Under the pieces are notes generated by a model. That model did no database searches, was not told where the DNA came from, and saw nothing but the letters and a program-made list of their open reading frames with translations. This document shows, one piece after another, positions 34,222-42,020 of a stretch of DNA of 64,000 bases. How positions within the stretch are numbered: position 1 is the stretch's first letter; each line of letters begins with the position of its first letter. The DNA comes from a bacterium. Lineage in GTDB: Bacteria; Zhuqueibacterota; Zhuqueibacteria; Residuimicrobiales; Oceaniaggregativiventaceae. The stretch lies in assembly GCA_029565675.1 (NCBI GenBank), contig JAKQNP010000004.1, positions 142,122 to 206,121 of the forward strand. The letters run 5' to 3'. The translations under genes were made by a program, and so were the position numbers.

Positions 34222-35475
34222 TCAATTCAGATTGCGCGCCGGGCAGGGATAACCGGGAGATTGGTAGGGACAGTCATTCCAGCTCGAACACCAGGTGCCG
34301 CAATAGATGAGATCGCTTTTGACAAAGTGACTGCGCAGCGGCAACCGCGAGAGATCCACCTGGCGGAACAATACGCTGCTGCAGAGCCGTAAGACGTTCT
34401 GCCGCACATCGCTGTCGAGAGGCAGCAGCGGAAAATCGCCTCGCAGCAGGGATTTTTCACGCACCAGTTGATGCAACGACGGTGCAAAGCCCACCTTGCC
34501 GATGAATCCGGTTTGAATCGCGGTTTCACTGAGGAGATACTTTTGCAAAAGCTTGTTCGGCTGCAGCCGATCGTCTTCATGAACCTGGTTGTAGAGGATG
34601 TTGACGTTCAAACTGGAAACCGCCCGCCGAACGATATCCTGGGCCGGCAGGTTTTCGCGCAACAACAATTCGTACGCCTGTTGCACTGCCGAAAGACGGC
34701 CTTGCCGCAGGTCCATCTCCTGACCGGTCAGGCCGAGGGACTGGAGAACGGTGCCTATCTTGTGGTTAAAAACGTTGCGCAGAAAAACCGCGAGGTTCTC
34801 CAGCGCCGTGGTTTCGGGCATGGTGACCAGAATCTGGTTGTCGGCGGTGACAAAGAAATCGAGCGTTTCCTCATCGATACCCGGCCCCAAATCGAGCAAG
34901 ACAAAATCGGCATTCAAGGAGCGCAAGGCTTCAATAAAACGGATCTTGTGAAGGATATCCAGCTGACCTTTTCCGAACACCGGCGAAGGGGCGGTTACCA
35001 ACCCCAGATTCGACCAGGCGGTCGGGATAACCCACTCGGCAATCGATTGCGGCTGGTCGACCAGACGAGGCCAATAACTTTTGCGCCGCCGATTAACGTT
35101 GAACAGCACATGTTGGTTGGCGCCATGAAAATCCCCATCAACGACGACTGTGCGCCGGCCCTGCCTGGCAAGCGCTGCGCCCATCAAGGCGCAAAGAGTG
35201 GACTTGCCCACCCCGCCTTTGCCGCTGGCAAACGCCCAGATCTTGGCTCGGTGAAGATGGCCATCGTTGCGAATAAAGGGCTGCAAGCCGGACAGCATGC
35301 CGGCTTGGACTCGATGTCGGCCGCTGTGCACAAGCACATCGCCCGGATAGAGCAATCCCCGCATACCCCACAACGCCAGTCCGTATGAACTGATCGGGCC
35401 GATCGCCTGACCATCATTTATAACCGACCACGGCCGCGTGCGGCCGCCGGCAATCTCTGTCCGTAATTGAGACAT
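34222..35475 (-). CDS. ParA/MinD-like ATPase with GYF-like N-terminus and Cys-rich tail
   Basis: A 417-residue protein. Residues 10-70 (WSVINDGQAIGPISSYGLAL) resemble a GYF_2 domain. A MinD/FleN-type ATPase follows, with deviant Walker A SGKGGVGKSTLC, VVVDGDFHGANQH (switch) and FVLLDLGPGIDEET (Walker B). The last 30 residues hold four cysteines (CGTWCSSWNDC and YPC). The start at ATG 35475 has ggagatcgaaca upstream; longer starts lack a binding site. It lies 113 bases upstream of the kinase on the same strand. FleN- and MinD-like proteins position or count cell-surface structures; the combination here is unusual and its role unknown. Confidence 0.75.
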   Translation of the reverse strand: MSQLRTEIAGGRTRPWSVINDGQAIGPISSYGLALWGMRGLLYPGDVLVHSGRHRVQAGMLSGLQPFIRNDGHLHRAKIWAFASGKGGVGKSTLCALMGAALARQGRRTVVVDGDFHGANQHVLFNVNRRRKSYWPRLVDQPQSIAEWVIPTAWSNLGLVTAPSPVFGKGQLDILHKIRFIEALRSLNADFVLLDLGPGIDEETLDFFVTADNQILVTMPETTALENLAVFLRNVFNHKIGTVLQSLGLTGQEMDLRQGRLSAVQQAYELLLRENLPAQDIVRRAVSSLNVNILYNQVHEDDRLQPNKLLQKYLLSETAIQTGFIGKVGFAPSLHQLVREKSLLRGDFPLLPLDSDVRQNVLRLCSSVLFRQVDLSRLPLRSHFVKSDLIYCGTWCSSWNDCPYQSPGYPCPARNLN

Positions 35476-35805
35476 TGTTCGATCTCCACTCAAATGCGCA
35501 TCAAAAAATCGATGCCCTGCGCTTACCGCCAATAAAAACAGACAATCTATCCGTCAAAATATCAGCAGTTTAATAGAATTTGCCTTTCATCGCGACATTT
35601 GCAAAAAAAGAGTACTGTTCCGCTGATAAGCGACATGCAACAGTCATACCAAATGAGGGAAAAGCGTTGCTGAAGCGGTTCTGAAGGCTTGAGCGGAAAA
35701 CAGTTCGTTGCACGATCCGGCATCGCATCACATGCGCGGATACCGGATCCTTAACCGATCACCTGTGCAGCAGACGGGTCAACGCGACTTGCCGCCGTTT
35801 GGTAC
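35476..35805. other. 330-base intergenic region with imperfect palindrome
   Basis: No gene is seen. An imperfect palindrome of the gatccgg type lies at about 35719-35752 (gatccggcatcgc and gcggataccggatcc), similar in wording to the right ends of the 132-bp elements but not clearly one of them. The part nearer 35476-35600 should contain the promoter of the ATPase-kinase-regulator operon; no convincing hexamers were recognised. Confidence 0.4.
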
Positions 35806-36891
35806 TCAATATGAATCGAACAACCGACCCCAGGGATTTTCCTTTTTCCAGTCGCGAAAAATCTTTTCCCCGTGCAGCGGCCACCAGATTTTGTCGTGAT
35901 AGGTGTCGGATGCGGCGACAAACAGATTGACCAGCGGGGTGTGAAAAAAGAGCTTTTGTGCCCATTTGAGCGGTCCAAACCACAGGAGATCGCCGGCCCG
36001 GCTGGCCAGGTTGTCGCCCACCTTGAATCGATAGGTGAAGCGATCGATGTCCTCACCGCGGATATCGATCTCAGACAATTCACCGGTGCCCAGGCCCTGC
36101 TCGGTGGCCAGGCGCACATATTTGAGGTCGCGCATCGGATCGAAGCCCATGATGCGCGCCGCCACCGCGTCGATCGCCACCTGATCGGCCGACGCCAGGA
36201 TGAGGTTGCCCTGCACCGGCCGCAACGTGCGCGGCCCGGCGCCGTCGCCCAACATGGTGCCGTCCATCACCGCGAACAGGCCGGAGTGGATCTCTTTCTG
36301 GATTTTGAGCAGATCGACCAGGGTCTCGTGGATCCAGGTGTGGGTATAGTGGCGATGAGTGGCGAGCAAGCCGCCGAAAGCGTTCTTCATCGCGCCGGTG
36401 GTGGTGGTGTAGATGTGGCATTTGACCGTCGGCAAATGGACGATGTTTTTGCCGAAAAAATAGTCGGGCAGGTGGATGCCCCTGGGATAGATGCGGTGCA
36501 GGACGTTCATCTCCGCCTTGGGTTCATAGCGAATCCATTGCATATCCTCAGGGACGAAATTGAAACGAACAGGGATGTGGTACTTTTCAAAAACCCGGTC
36601 GAACTTGTTGAGCTTTTCACCGTGTTTGGGCCGGGTGACCACGGTCTTGTTCTCCACGGCCACAATATCAGAAAAACCGGATTTGAGCAAAGCCCGGATC
36701 ACCCCTTCGATCTGATAGGGCGTGCTGTTGGCCGACGGCATCGGCAAATGCCAGGAAATATTGTCTTTCAGAATGGTGCTGGTGCGGGGATCGAGCACAG
36801 ACGCCATACCCGCCTGTTCACAGGCTTGCACCACATCTTCGACCACCGTTTGTGGGGTGGTCCGTCTGATCACGACAATGGAATTTGCCAC
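35806..36891 (-). CDS. DUF362 family protein
   Basis: A 361-residue cytoplasmic protein of the DUF362 family. It begins MANSIVVIRRTTPQTVVEDV, continues with the family's LLKSGFSDIVAVENKTVVT segment, KNIVHLPTVKCHIYTTTTGAMKNAFGGL, and ends with GNLILASADQVAIDAVAAR, a hallmark block of DUF362. There are no ferredoxin-type cysteine clusters. The start is a GTG at 36891 with gggagag upstream. No function has been established for this branch. It stands alone between two intergenic regions. Confidence 0.85.
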   Translation of the reverse strand: MANSIVVIRRTTPQTVVEDVVQACEQAGMASVLDPRTSTILKDNISWHLPMPSANSTPYQIEGVIRALLKSGFSDIVAVENKTVVTRPKHGEKLNKFDRVFEKYHIPVRFNFVPEDMQWIRYEPKAEMNVLHRIYPRGIHLPDYFFGKNIVHLPTVKCHIYTTTTGAMKNAFGGLLATHRHYTHTWIHETLVDLLKIQKEIHSGLFAVMDGTMLGDGAGPRTLRPVQGNLILASADQVAIDAVAARIMGFDPMRDLKYVRLATEQGLGTGELSEIDIRGEDIDRFTYRFKVGDNLASRAGDLLWFGPLKWAQKLFFHTPLVNLFVAASDTYHDKIWWPLHGEKIFRDWKKENPWGRLFDSY

Positions 36892-36937
36892 CGCAACTCT
36901 CCCAAAATGTCCTGCCCGCGCGTTCTTTTCAAATCTT

Positions 36938-36973
36938 TAACTGGTAACTGGTGACTGGTAACTGGTGACTGGT
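36938..36973. repeat. taactggt/tgactggt short tandem repeat
   Basis: Five consecutive seven- to eight-base units alternate taactgg and tgactgg. The same phrase occurs at 63025-63051. The following 36980-37060 also consists of phrases of the type caacttttcaactgttcaac and gtcaacgtgtcaacg. The tract lies between the DUF362 gene and the UbiA-like gene. Confidence 0.7.
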
Positions 36974-37061
36974 CATTTCAAATCGTCAACTTTTCAACTG
37001 TTCAACTATTTTTCATTCAACTTTTCAACTCTTTTATAGTCAACGTGTCAACGTATCAATA

Positions 37062-37934
37062 TCAGCCATATAGTATAAAAATCACCATCCCCAGCCACAA
37101 AAAAACGGTGGCGAGGATATAGCGATCTCGTATGAGGATCTTTTCCGGCGCATCGCCCAGCTGGCGTTTGTAGATCAAATAAAAATAGCGAAAAATGCCA
37201 TAAACCACAAACGGAATCGTGTAAATCAAATTGTCGGTGCCGAATTTGGCCACCGTTTCTCCGTCCACGGTATAGAGCGCATAGGCGATGATGGTGGCGG
37301 CGGTGACCACACCGATCATCTGATCGAGGATCGCCTCATTGTATTCGTGCAAAATAGGCCGATGGCCGGCGGCATGATCGCCGAGTTTGACGAGCTCATT
37401 GCGGCGTTTGCCGATGACCAGAAAGAGAGCGAGAAAGAAGGTGCAGACCAGCAGCCAGTGTGAGATCGGCACATCGATCGCCCAGGCGCCGGCCACCGCG
37501 CGCAAGACAAACCCCACGGCGATGAGCAAGATATCGAGGATGACGATATTTTTGAGGCCAAACGTATAGGCGAGATTCATCAGCGCATAGAGCACCAGAG
37601 CCAGACTCAGCAGCGGCGAAATCCTGATGCTGCAAACGATTCCCAGCAGCAAAAGAAGAGTGGCGAGGATCAGCGCCGGCGCAGGCTTGAGATCGCCCGA
37701 TGCCAGCGGACGCAGCCGTTTGACCGGATGAAGGCGATCCGCCTCGCGGTCGCGCACGTCGTTGACCACATAGACCCAGCCGGAAGTCAGACAAAAAAAC
37801 AGAAAAGCCAGGCAGGTAAGCAGGAGATCCGCCGGATGGAGAAAGCGTTCGCTGAAAATCAGCGCCGCAAACACGAGCAGATTCTTGCTCCATTGATAAG
37901 GCCGCAGGGCACGGATAAAATGGATCAGGAACAA
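37062..37934 (-). CDS. UbiA-superfamily prenyltransferase, decaprenyl-phosphate phosphoribosyltransferase-like
   Basis: A 290-residue membrane protein with about eight helices. The first aspartate motif NDVRDREADRLHPVKRLRP and the second region GDHAAGHRPILHEYNEAILD match 5-phosphoribosyl-decaprenol-phosphate synthase (Rv3806c) and relatives. These move phosphoribose from PRPP to a polyprenyl phosphate, the first step to prenyl-phospho-arabinose. The TTG start at 37934 is supported by aggaggaatcg upstream. In this neighbourhood (YjbH, Wzc) it is likely to supply an arabinose or ribose donor for an envelope polysaccharide; that step is inferred. Confidence 0.85.
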   Translation of the reverse strand: MFLIHFIRALRPYQWSKNLLVFAALIFSERFLHPADLLLTCLAFLFFCLTSGWVYVVNDVRDREADRLHPVKRLRPLASGDLKPAPALILATLLLLLGIVCSIRISPLLSLALVLYALMNLAYTFGLKNIVILDILLIAVGFVLRAVAGAWAIDVPISHWLLVCTFFLALFLVIGKRRNELVKLGDHAAGHRPILHEYNEAILDQMIGVVTAATIIAYALYTVDGETVAKFGTDNLIYTIPFVVYGIFRYFYLIYKRQLGDAPEKILIRDRYILATVFLWLGMVIFILYG

Positions 37935-38150
37935 CGATTCCTCCTCCGCTCAATTTCGGTTGCCGTCCGGCCGGGTGCCAATCTCTGCAAGCAAATACCT
38001 GAACACGACAGTCAAAAATTTGAATTCAGAAATATCATAGCTCTTTTTTTTTATAAATGCAAGCGCTAGTGCAGGTTCGATAAAAAAAACGCAAATCCGG
38101 TAAGGAACACGCGTCAATAGGGTTGCGGATCAGGAAAAACCAGCGGGATG

Positions 38151-38921
38151 CTAGAGCACAAATGAAATCGCGACACTCGAGGTGAACTCTTGCAGCTTCC
38201 AGAGGGCGAGCACGAGATGGAGTTTGGAAAAGAGATGCAGGCGCATCCCAACATTGAACTCTTGCGAGTCGTATTCGGCGAGCAGATCGATCCACGGATG
38301 CGGGGTGATTTCGACGCCGGCAAATGGGCCGACCAGATAGCGCTCATAGGCCGGCAGATCATCCCAGCCATAGCCGGCGTGCAGGCGAACCGCGATAGAC
38401 CGCGGCGCGATGAACGTTTTGCTCGCCACCGCATAGAGAGCGGCAAAATGCTGTGCTCCCCATGGTTCGAGGTTGAACTCATCAATTGCAAAAAAATCCT
38501 GGGCGCCGACCGCAAGGGCCGGCCAGGAACGGCCTTCGGGCATCAACCTGAGCTTGATGTGTCCTGAACGGTCGCCGATACCGCCGCTGTAATGGTCGGG
38601 GCGGATCACCATGGCGGTGAGTTCGAGAAAAGGCAGATAGCCGATGCGGCCATAAAAGACCGAACGCTCGTAGGGCCGCAACCTGCTTGCATAGAGCTCG
38701 GGAATACGCGAAACGCCTACCGCTATCTCTCCGTCAGCAGCAACCGTGGCCGACGGCACGAGCAGCACGCCGCTCGGTCCCATCAGGCTGCCGGTCTGGG
38801 CGATCAGTTGGTGCGGCGGCAGAAACAGCAGCAACCAAAGCAGCACCCATAGACAAATCCGCCGGGACCAAAGTTCCGGCGGATTCACAGCTGTGTAAAG
38901 AGCATCGGTTTTAAGCATCAT
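38151..38921 (-). CDS. YjbH-like outer-membrane protein (short)
   Basis: About 256 residues with a signal peptide (RRICLWVLLWLLLFLPPHQL, cleavage near AQT). The mature part is a predicted barrel with the YjbH/GfcD-type opening (GSLMGPSGVLLVPSATVAADGEIAVGVSR) and strands such as LELTAMVIRPD and AVRLHAGYGWDD. The ATG at 38921 is chosen; 38918 is an alternative. It follows the lipoprotein gene by 14 bases on the same strand. YjbH proteins help exopolysaccharide export; here it is about half the length of Escherichia coli YjbH. Confidence 0.7.
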   Translation of the reverse strand: MMLKTDALYTAVNPPELWSRRICLWVLLWLLLFLPPHQLIAQTGSLMGPSGVLLVPSATVAADGEIAVGVSRIPELYASRLRPYERSVFYGRIGYLPFLELTAMVIRPDHYSGGIGDRSGHIKLRLMPEGRSWPALAVGAQDFFAIDEFNLEPWGAQHFAALYAVASKTFIAPRSIAVRLHAGYGWDDLPAYERYLVGPFAGVEITPHPWIDLLAEYDSQEFNVGMRLHLFSKLHLVLALWKLQEFTSSVAISFVL

Positions 38922-38935
38922 TGCCAACGGATCGG

Positions 38936-40573
38936 TTAAAACCCGCCCTGGTTGTGGGTATATCCCTGATTGTGCACGTAGCAGCCTTTGCGGAAGACCA
39001 GCACATATTTCGTATACAGCTCTTTGTCGAGCGTCGCATCCAGCCGCAACAGAGTACCGGTATATTTCTGCCCGCCGCGGAAGATCGAATAGGCGCGGCC
39101 GCTGCCGCTGGTGATCGACGTGTCGGCATCAAAAGAGCCGGGGCCCGAAACCACAGTAAAGGCGATCGGGATATCTTTGTAGAAAGTGCCGAGGCTGTCG
39201 ACCAGGGTGCCCCAAACTTTTGTCCAATCCTCGGGGAAATAGAGATCGCGGGGGCAGGTGAAAAAATCGATGTCGGCGCTGGCGACAAAGCGCACCTCGG
39301 GCGGATTGCCGGGCACGACAAATCCCGGACCCATTGGGCCGCCGTCGAGAATATCGGTTCCCTGGTCGTAATAGGTGTCGCGGTCGACATCGATGATCAC
39401 GTCGTATTCGCCCGGCCACATCACGATCGGCCTGGGATCGTCGACCATCGGCAAACCGCGCAAACGGGTGATCGGCAGGCTGCCGCTCGATTGGGCCCAC
39501 AGGCAGTGGATCGGCATTTCAAAAGTGCCCACGGTGCGGATATCGACCAGCGAATCGCCCTCGGTCCACACATCCTTATGCGGCGTGATAAAGATGCCGA
39601 CGAACTCGGCGGTATCGATCGGCCGCCGGCGGTTGGTCAACAGGGGGCGGCGATTGGGATTGACCCGCGCAAAAATCGTCTCCAGAGAATCAAAGACGTT
39701 CTTGAAATTGCCGAGCTCGTCGCAGGCGATCTCTTCGAGGATATCGGCAAACTGCGCTTCTTCCTGCACCAGCAAGCCGGTGATCGGTTGATCGGCCACC
39801 AGATCGCCCGGGTTGTATTCGCCAAAAGGCGCTTTATCGGCGATCACATCGTAAGCGCCGATCGGCGAAGGATTGCTCCACACTTGCGTCAGCGCAAAAA
39901 CGCCTTCCCCGTTGGTGGTAACGCTCTCCACACCGTCGCCGCTGACGTCGACATAGGTCATGCCGGCCGTAAAGGGCACAGACGGCCCCGGTTCCTCGAC
40001 CACCCAGAACTTGATTTCCTGGGCGCCGCCGGAAATGCGGCCGACCACCGAGACCGGTTCGCCGACATTGCAGCTTCCGCCGAGATAGTTACCCTGCGCA
40101 TCGGTGATGTTGAGATGGAAAACGGGCAGCTTGTAATCCTTGACGGCAAAAGGAATGGCCAGTTCAATCCATTTCCGGTTGATACCCGGCTGCACCACAT
40201 GCACCACATAATCGCCTTCCATGCCCGATTCGAGATGGCCGATGCGATACCAGATCGGCACATCATCGAGACGCCCGAGCTCATCGGTCAGCACCAGCAA
40301 ACGCTTGATGATCATCTCGTCTTTCAATCTGATGATCTGGATATCCGTCTGTTCCTGGGCATAGAGATTCTCCATCGTCAAGAAGATGGTCTCATAGCGA
40401 TAAAACAGGCTGCGTGCCGGACCATTCAGATCGCTCAATTTTGCCCCTTTGGCGATTTGCATGGCGTTCACCGAAAGAGGATCCTTGATCTGTTCGCACT
40501 GCAGGACCACGAGGAGCACAAGTACAGCGGTCAACACAGCGATCGCGCGTCCCCTCCATTTGTTCGTCTTCAT
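38936..40573 (-). CDS. Exported lipoprotein-like protein with Ig-like region
   Basis: A 545-residue protein whose N-terminal segment AIAVLTAVLVLLVVLQCEQI resembles a lipoprotein signal with the lipid-carrying cysteine after VLQ, though the lipobox is not perfect. The rest is rich in beta strands with motifs such as FHLNITDAQGNYLGGSCNVG and KEVYDVIIDVDR-like calcium or dockerin-like stretches (PGEYDVIIDVDRDTYYDQG). No catalytic domain is recognised. It stands between two YjbH-like genes and is presumably a secreted partner in polysaccharide export. The start has ggaggg twelve bases upstream. Confidence 0.55.
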   Translation of the reverse strand: MKTNKWRGRAIAVLTAVLVLLVVLQCEQIKDPLSVNAMQIAKGAKLSDLNGPARSLFYRYETIFLTMENLYAQEQTDIQIIRLKDEMIIKRLLVLTDELGRLDDVPIWYRIGHLESGMEGDYVVHVVQPGINRKWIELAIPFAVKDYKLPVFHLNITDAQGNYLGGSCNVGEPVSVVGRISGGAQEIKFWVVEEPGPSVPFTAGMTYVDVSGDGVESVTTNGEGVFALTQVWSNPSPIGAYDVIADKAPFGEYNPGDLVADQPITGLLVQEEAQFADILEEIACDELGNFKNVFDSLETIFARVNPNRRPLLTNRRRPIDTAEFVGIFITPHKDVWTEGDSLVDIRTVGTFEMPIHCLWAQSSGSLPITRLRGLPMVDDPRPIVMWPGEYDVIIDVDRDTYYDQGTDILDGGPMGPGFVVPGNPPEVRFVASADIDFFTCPRDLYFPEDWTKVWGTLVDSLGTFYKDIPIAFTVVSGPGSFDADTSITSGSGRAYSIFRGGQKYTGTLLRLDATLDKELYTKYVLVFRKGCYVHNQGYTHNQGGF

Positions 40574-40600
40574 GATTCGCTACCCTCCATGAGTTAAGCG

Positions 40601-41872
40601 TTAAGGCGTTTGCCAAAGTTCTTGCCAAATTTCAACTTGATTTGCTAGCGTCGAAGCATTTAACCGTTTATAGAAATCGTTTATGTCAAAGCCGGTGTTG
40701 ACGCTGATGCCGGTCTGGATCGGCGGTCCGATGGTATAGACCCTGGTGGTGGCGCGATAATCCAGTTTGTAGCGTTCCGGCCAGTTGATCCGGAAGGCGG
40801 CAGGTTTGGCTCGCCGGGCCGGCGGCAGCGGTATTGCCACCTGCACACCGCCGTGTTTGTCCTCTGCAGTGGAGGTGAAATAGAAACCGAGCGACGTTTC
40901 GCCAAAATTGCGCATCAGGGTGATTCGCGGTCCGGAATCGCCCATCAGATAGCGCGCATAATCGGCGGTCAACTGCAGATCGATGCGGTCGCAGAACCAG
41001 GTGGCATAAACCCGCCATGTTTCGGTGGCCATCGCTGAATAGATCCAGGTGTCGTCATAGCGATAGAGAAAGCCGGTTTTGCTATAGTGCGCGCCCAGCA
41101 GGATGCGGCGCTGCCAGAAAAAGCGCGCAGCGTCGACCACCCACCCCCATCGTTCAGGCATATGCACACCGAACTGAACAGCCGCGGCGACATTGCCGGG
41201 CAAAATCAGCGCCTGGCCGATGTTCGCGCGTCCGATGCGGGTCTCTTCGCCGTGCACACCGATATCGTCGTAAAACGGCCGGATCGCCTCCAGCACAACC
41301 CGGCTGCCCTTCCAGGGGGTGACGAGCAGGGCAGGCAAAACATAGCCGTACAGTTTGAAGCGATCGTCATAATTGCCCAACCGCACTTCCTGGCCGACAT
41401 TGGCGATGAGGTCGAACCGCCAGAAACTCGATTCTTGTTTCCCGTTGGCCGGCTGATCGCCGCCTTCGATAAAGACGATCTGATCGCTGAAAGCGCGGCT
41501 GCTTCCGCTGCCCTGGACAAAAGCCAGATAGGCCTGGCAGGGGACCGCCAGGCGCGCGATCTCAATACCGCGGTTTTGCGGCACGAGCACCAGAGACTCG
41601 ATATCCGGCGCCAGATGAACCGCTGCGGCAAGGACGATGCCGGCGGCCGCCATTTCGTGGCGATAGACCCGATTCTCGTAGTGGACGACCCATTCGGAAT
41701 CGCTGACCGCCACGACCAGATTTTCAAATCCCTGTTCGGCCAATCGGGCGACCAGCGAATCGGCTGCTGGTGTTTGTGCACCACACAAGTCAAAGAACAA
41801 CAGCAAAAACAGAGAGACTGCAATACCAGACCGGTGTAAAAGCGCGGTCCTGAACCGCGCTGCGATATTCAT
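40601..41872 (-). CDS. YjbH-like outer-membrane protein
   Basis: A 423-residue protein with a signal peptide (SGIAVSLFLLLFFDLCGAQ) and a beta-strand-rich body. The first 100 mature residues (ADSLVARLAEQGFENLVVAV, then WVVHYENRVYR) match the N-terminal YjbH domain, and the end of the barrel contains YAIGPPIQTGIS-like and VNTGFDINDFYKRLNAS stretches. The ATG at 41872 is chosen because it opens on the signal peptide. It starts 148 bases downstream of the Wzc-type gene and overlaps nothing. Together with the short YjbH gene it suggests an exopolysaccharide export locus. Confidence 0.7.
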   Translation of the reverse strand: MNIAARFRTALLHRSGIAVSLFLLLFFDLCGAQTPAADSLVARLAEQGFENLVVAVSDSEWVVHYENRVYRHEMAAAGIVLAAAVHLAPDIESLVLVPQNRGIEIARLAVPCQAYLAFVQGSGSSRAFSDQIVFIEGGDQPANGKQESSFWRFDLIANVGQEVRLGNYDDRFKLYGYVLPALLVTPWKGSRVVLEAIRPFYDDIGVHGEETRIGRANIGQALILPGNVAAAVQFGVHMPERWGWVVDAARFFWQRRILLGAHYSKTGFLYRYDDTWIYSAMATETWRVYATWFCDRIDLQLTADYARYLMGDSGPRITLMRNFGETSLGFYFTSTAEDKHGGVQVAIPLPPARRAKPAAFRINWPERYKLDYRATTRVYTIGPPIQTGISVNTGFDINDFYKRLNASTLANQVEIWQELWQTP

Positions 41873-42020
41873 GGCCGGCTGGCGCCGCTCGACCCCTTGT
41901 GGATCGATCTCCGTCGCCCGACCGGTTGCGTTTTTACCCACATCAATTCCGCTGTTAGAACTCCTGGTCGCGATTTTTGCATCGGTGTTACGGCTCGATG
42001 GTTCGCATTGGCCGGCCTGC

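Noticed and set aside
38921..40597. 558-codon plus-strand open frame
   Set aside because: It is the antisense of the well supported lipoprotein gene 38936-40573 and gives low-complexity, His/Asp/Arg-rich text without domain patterns.
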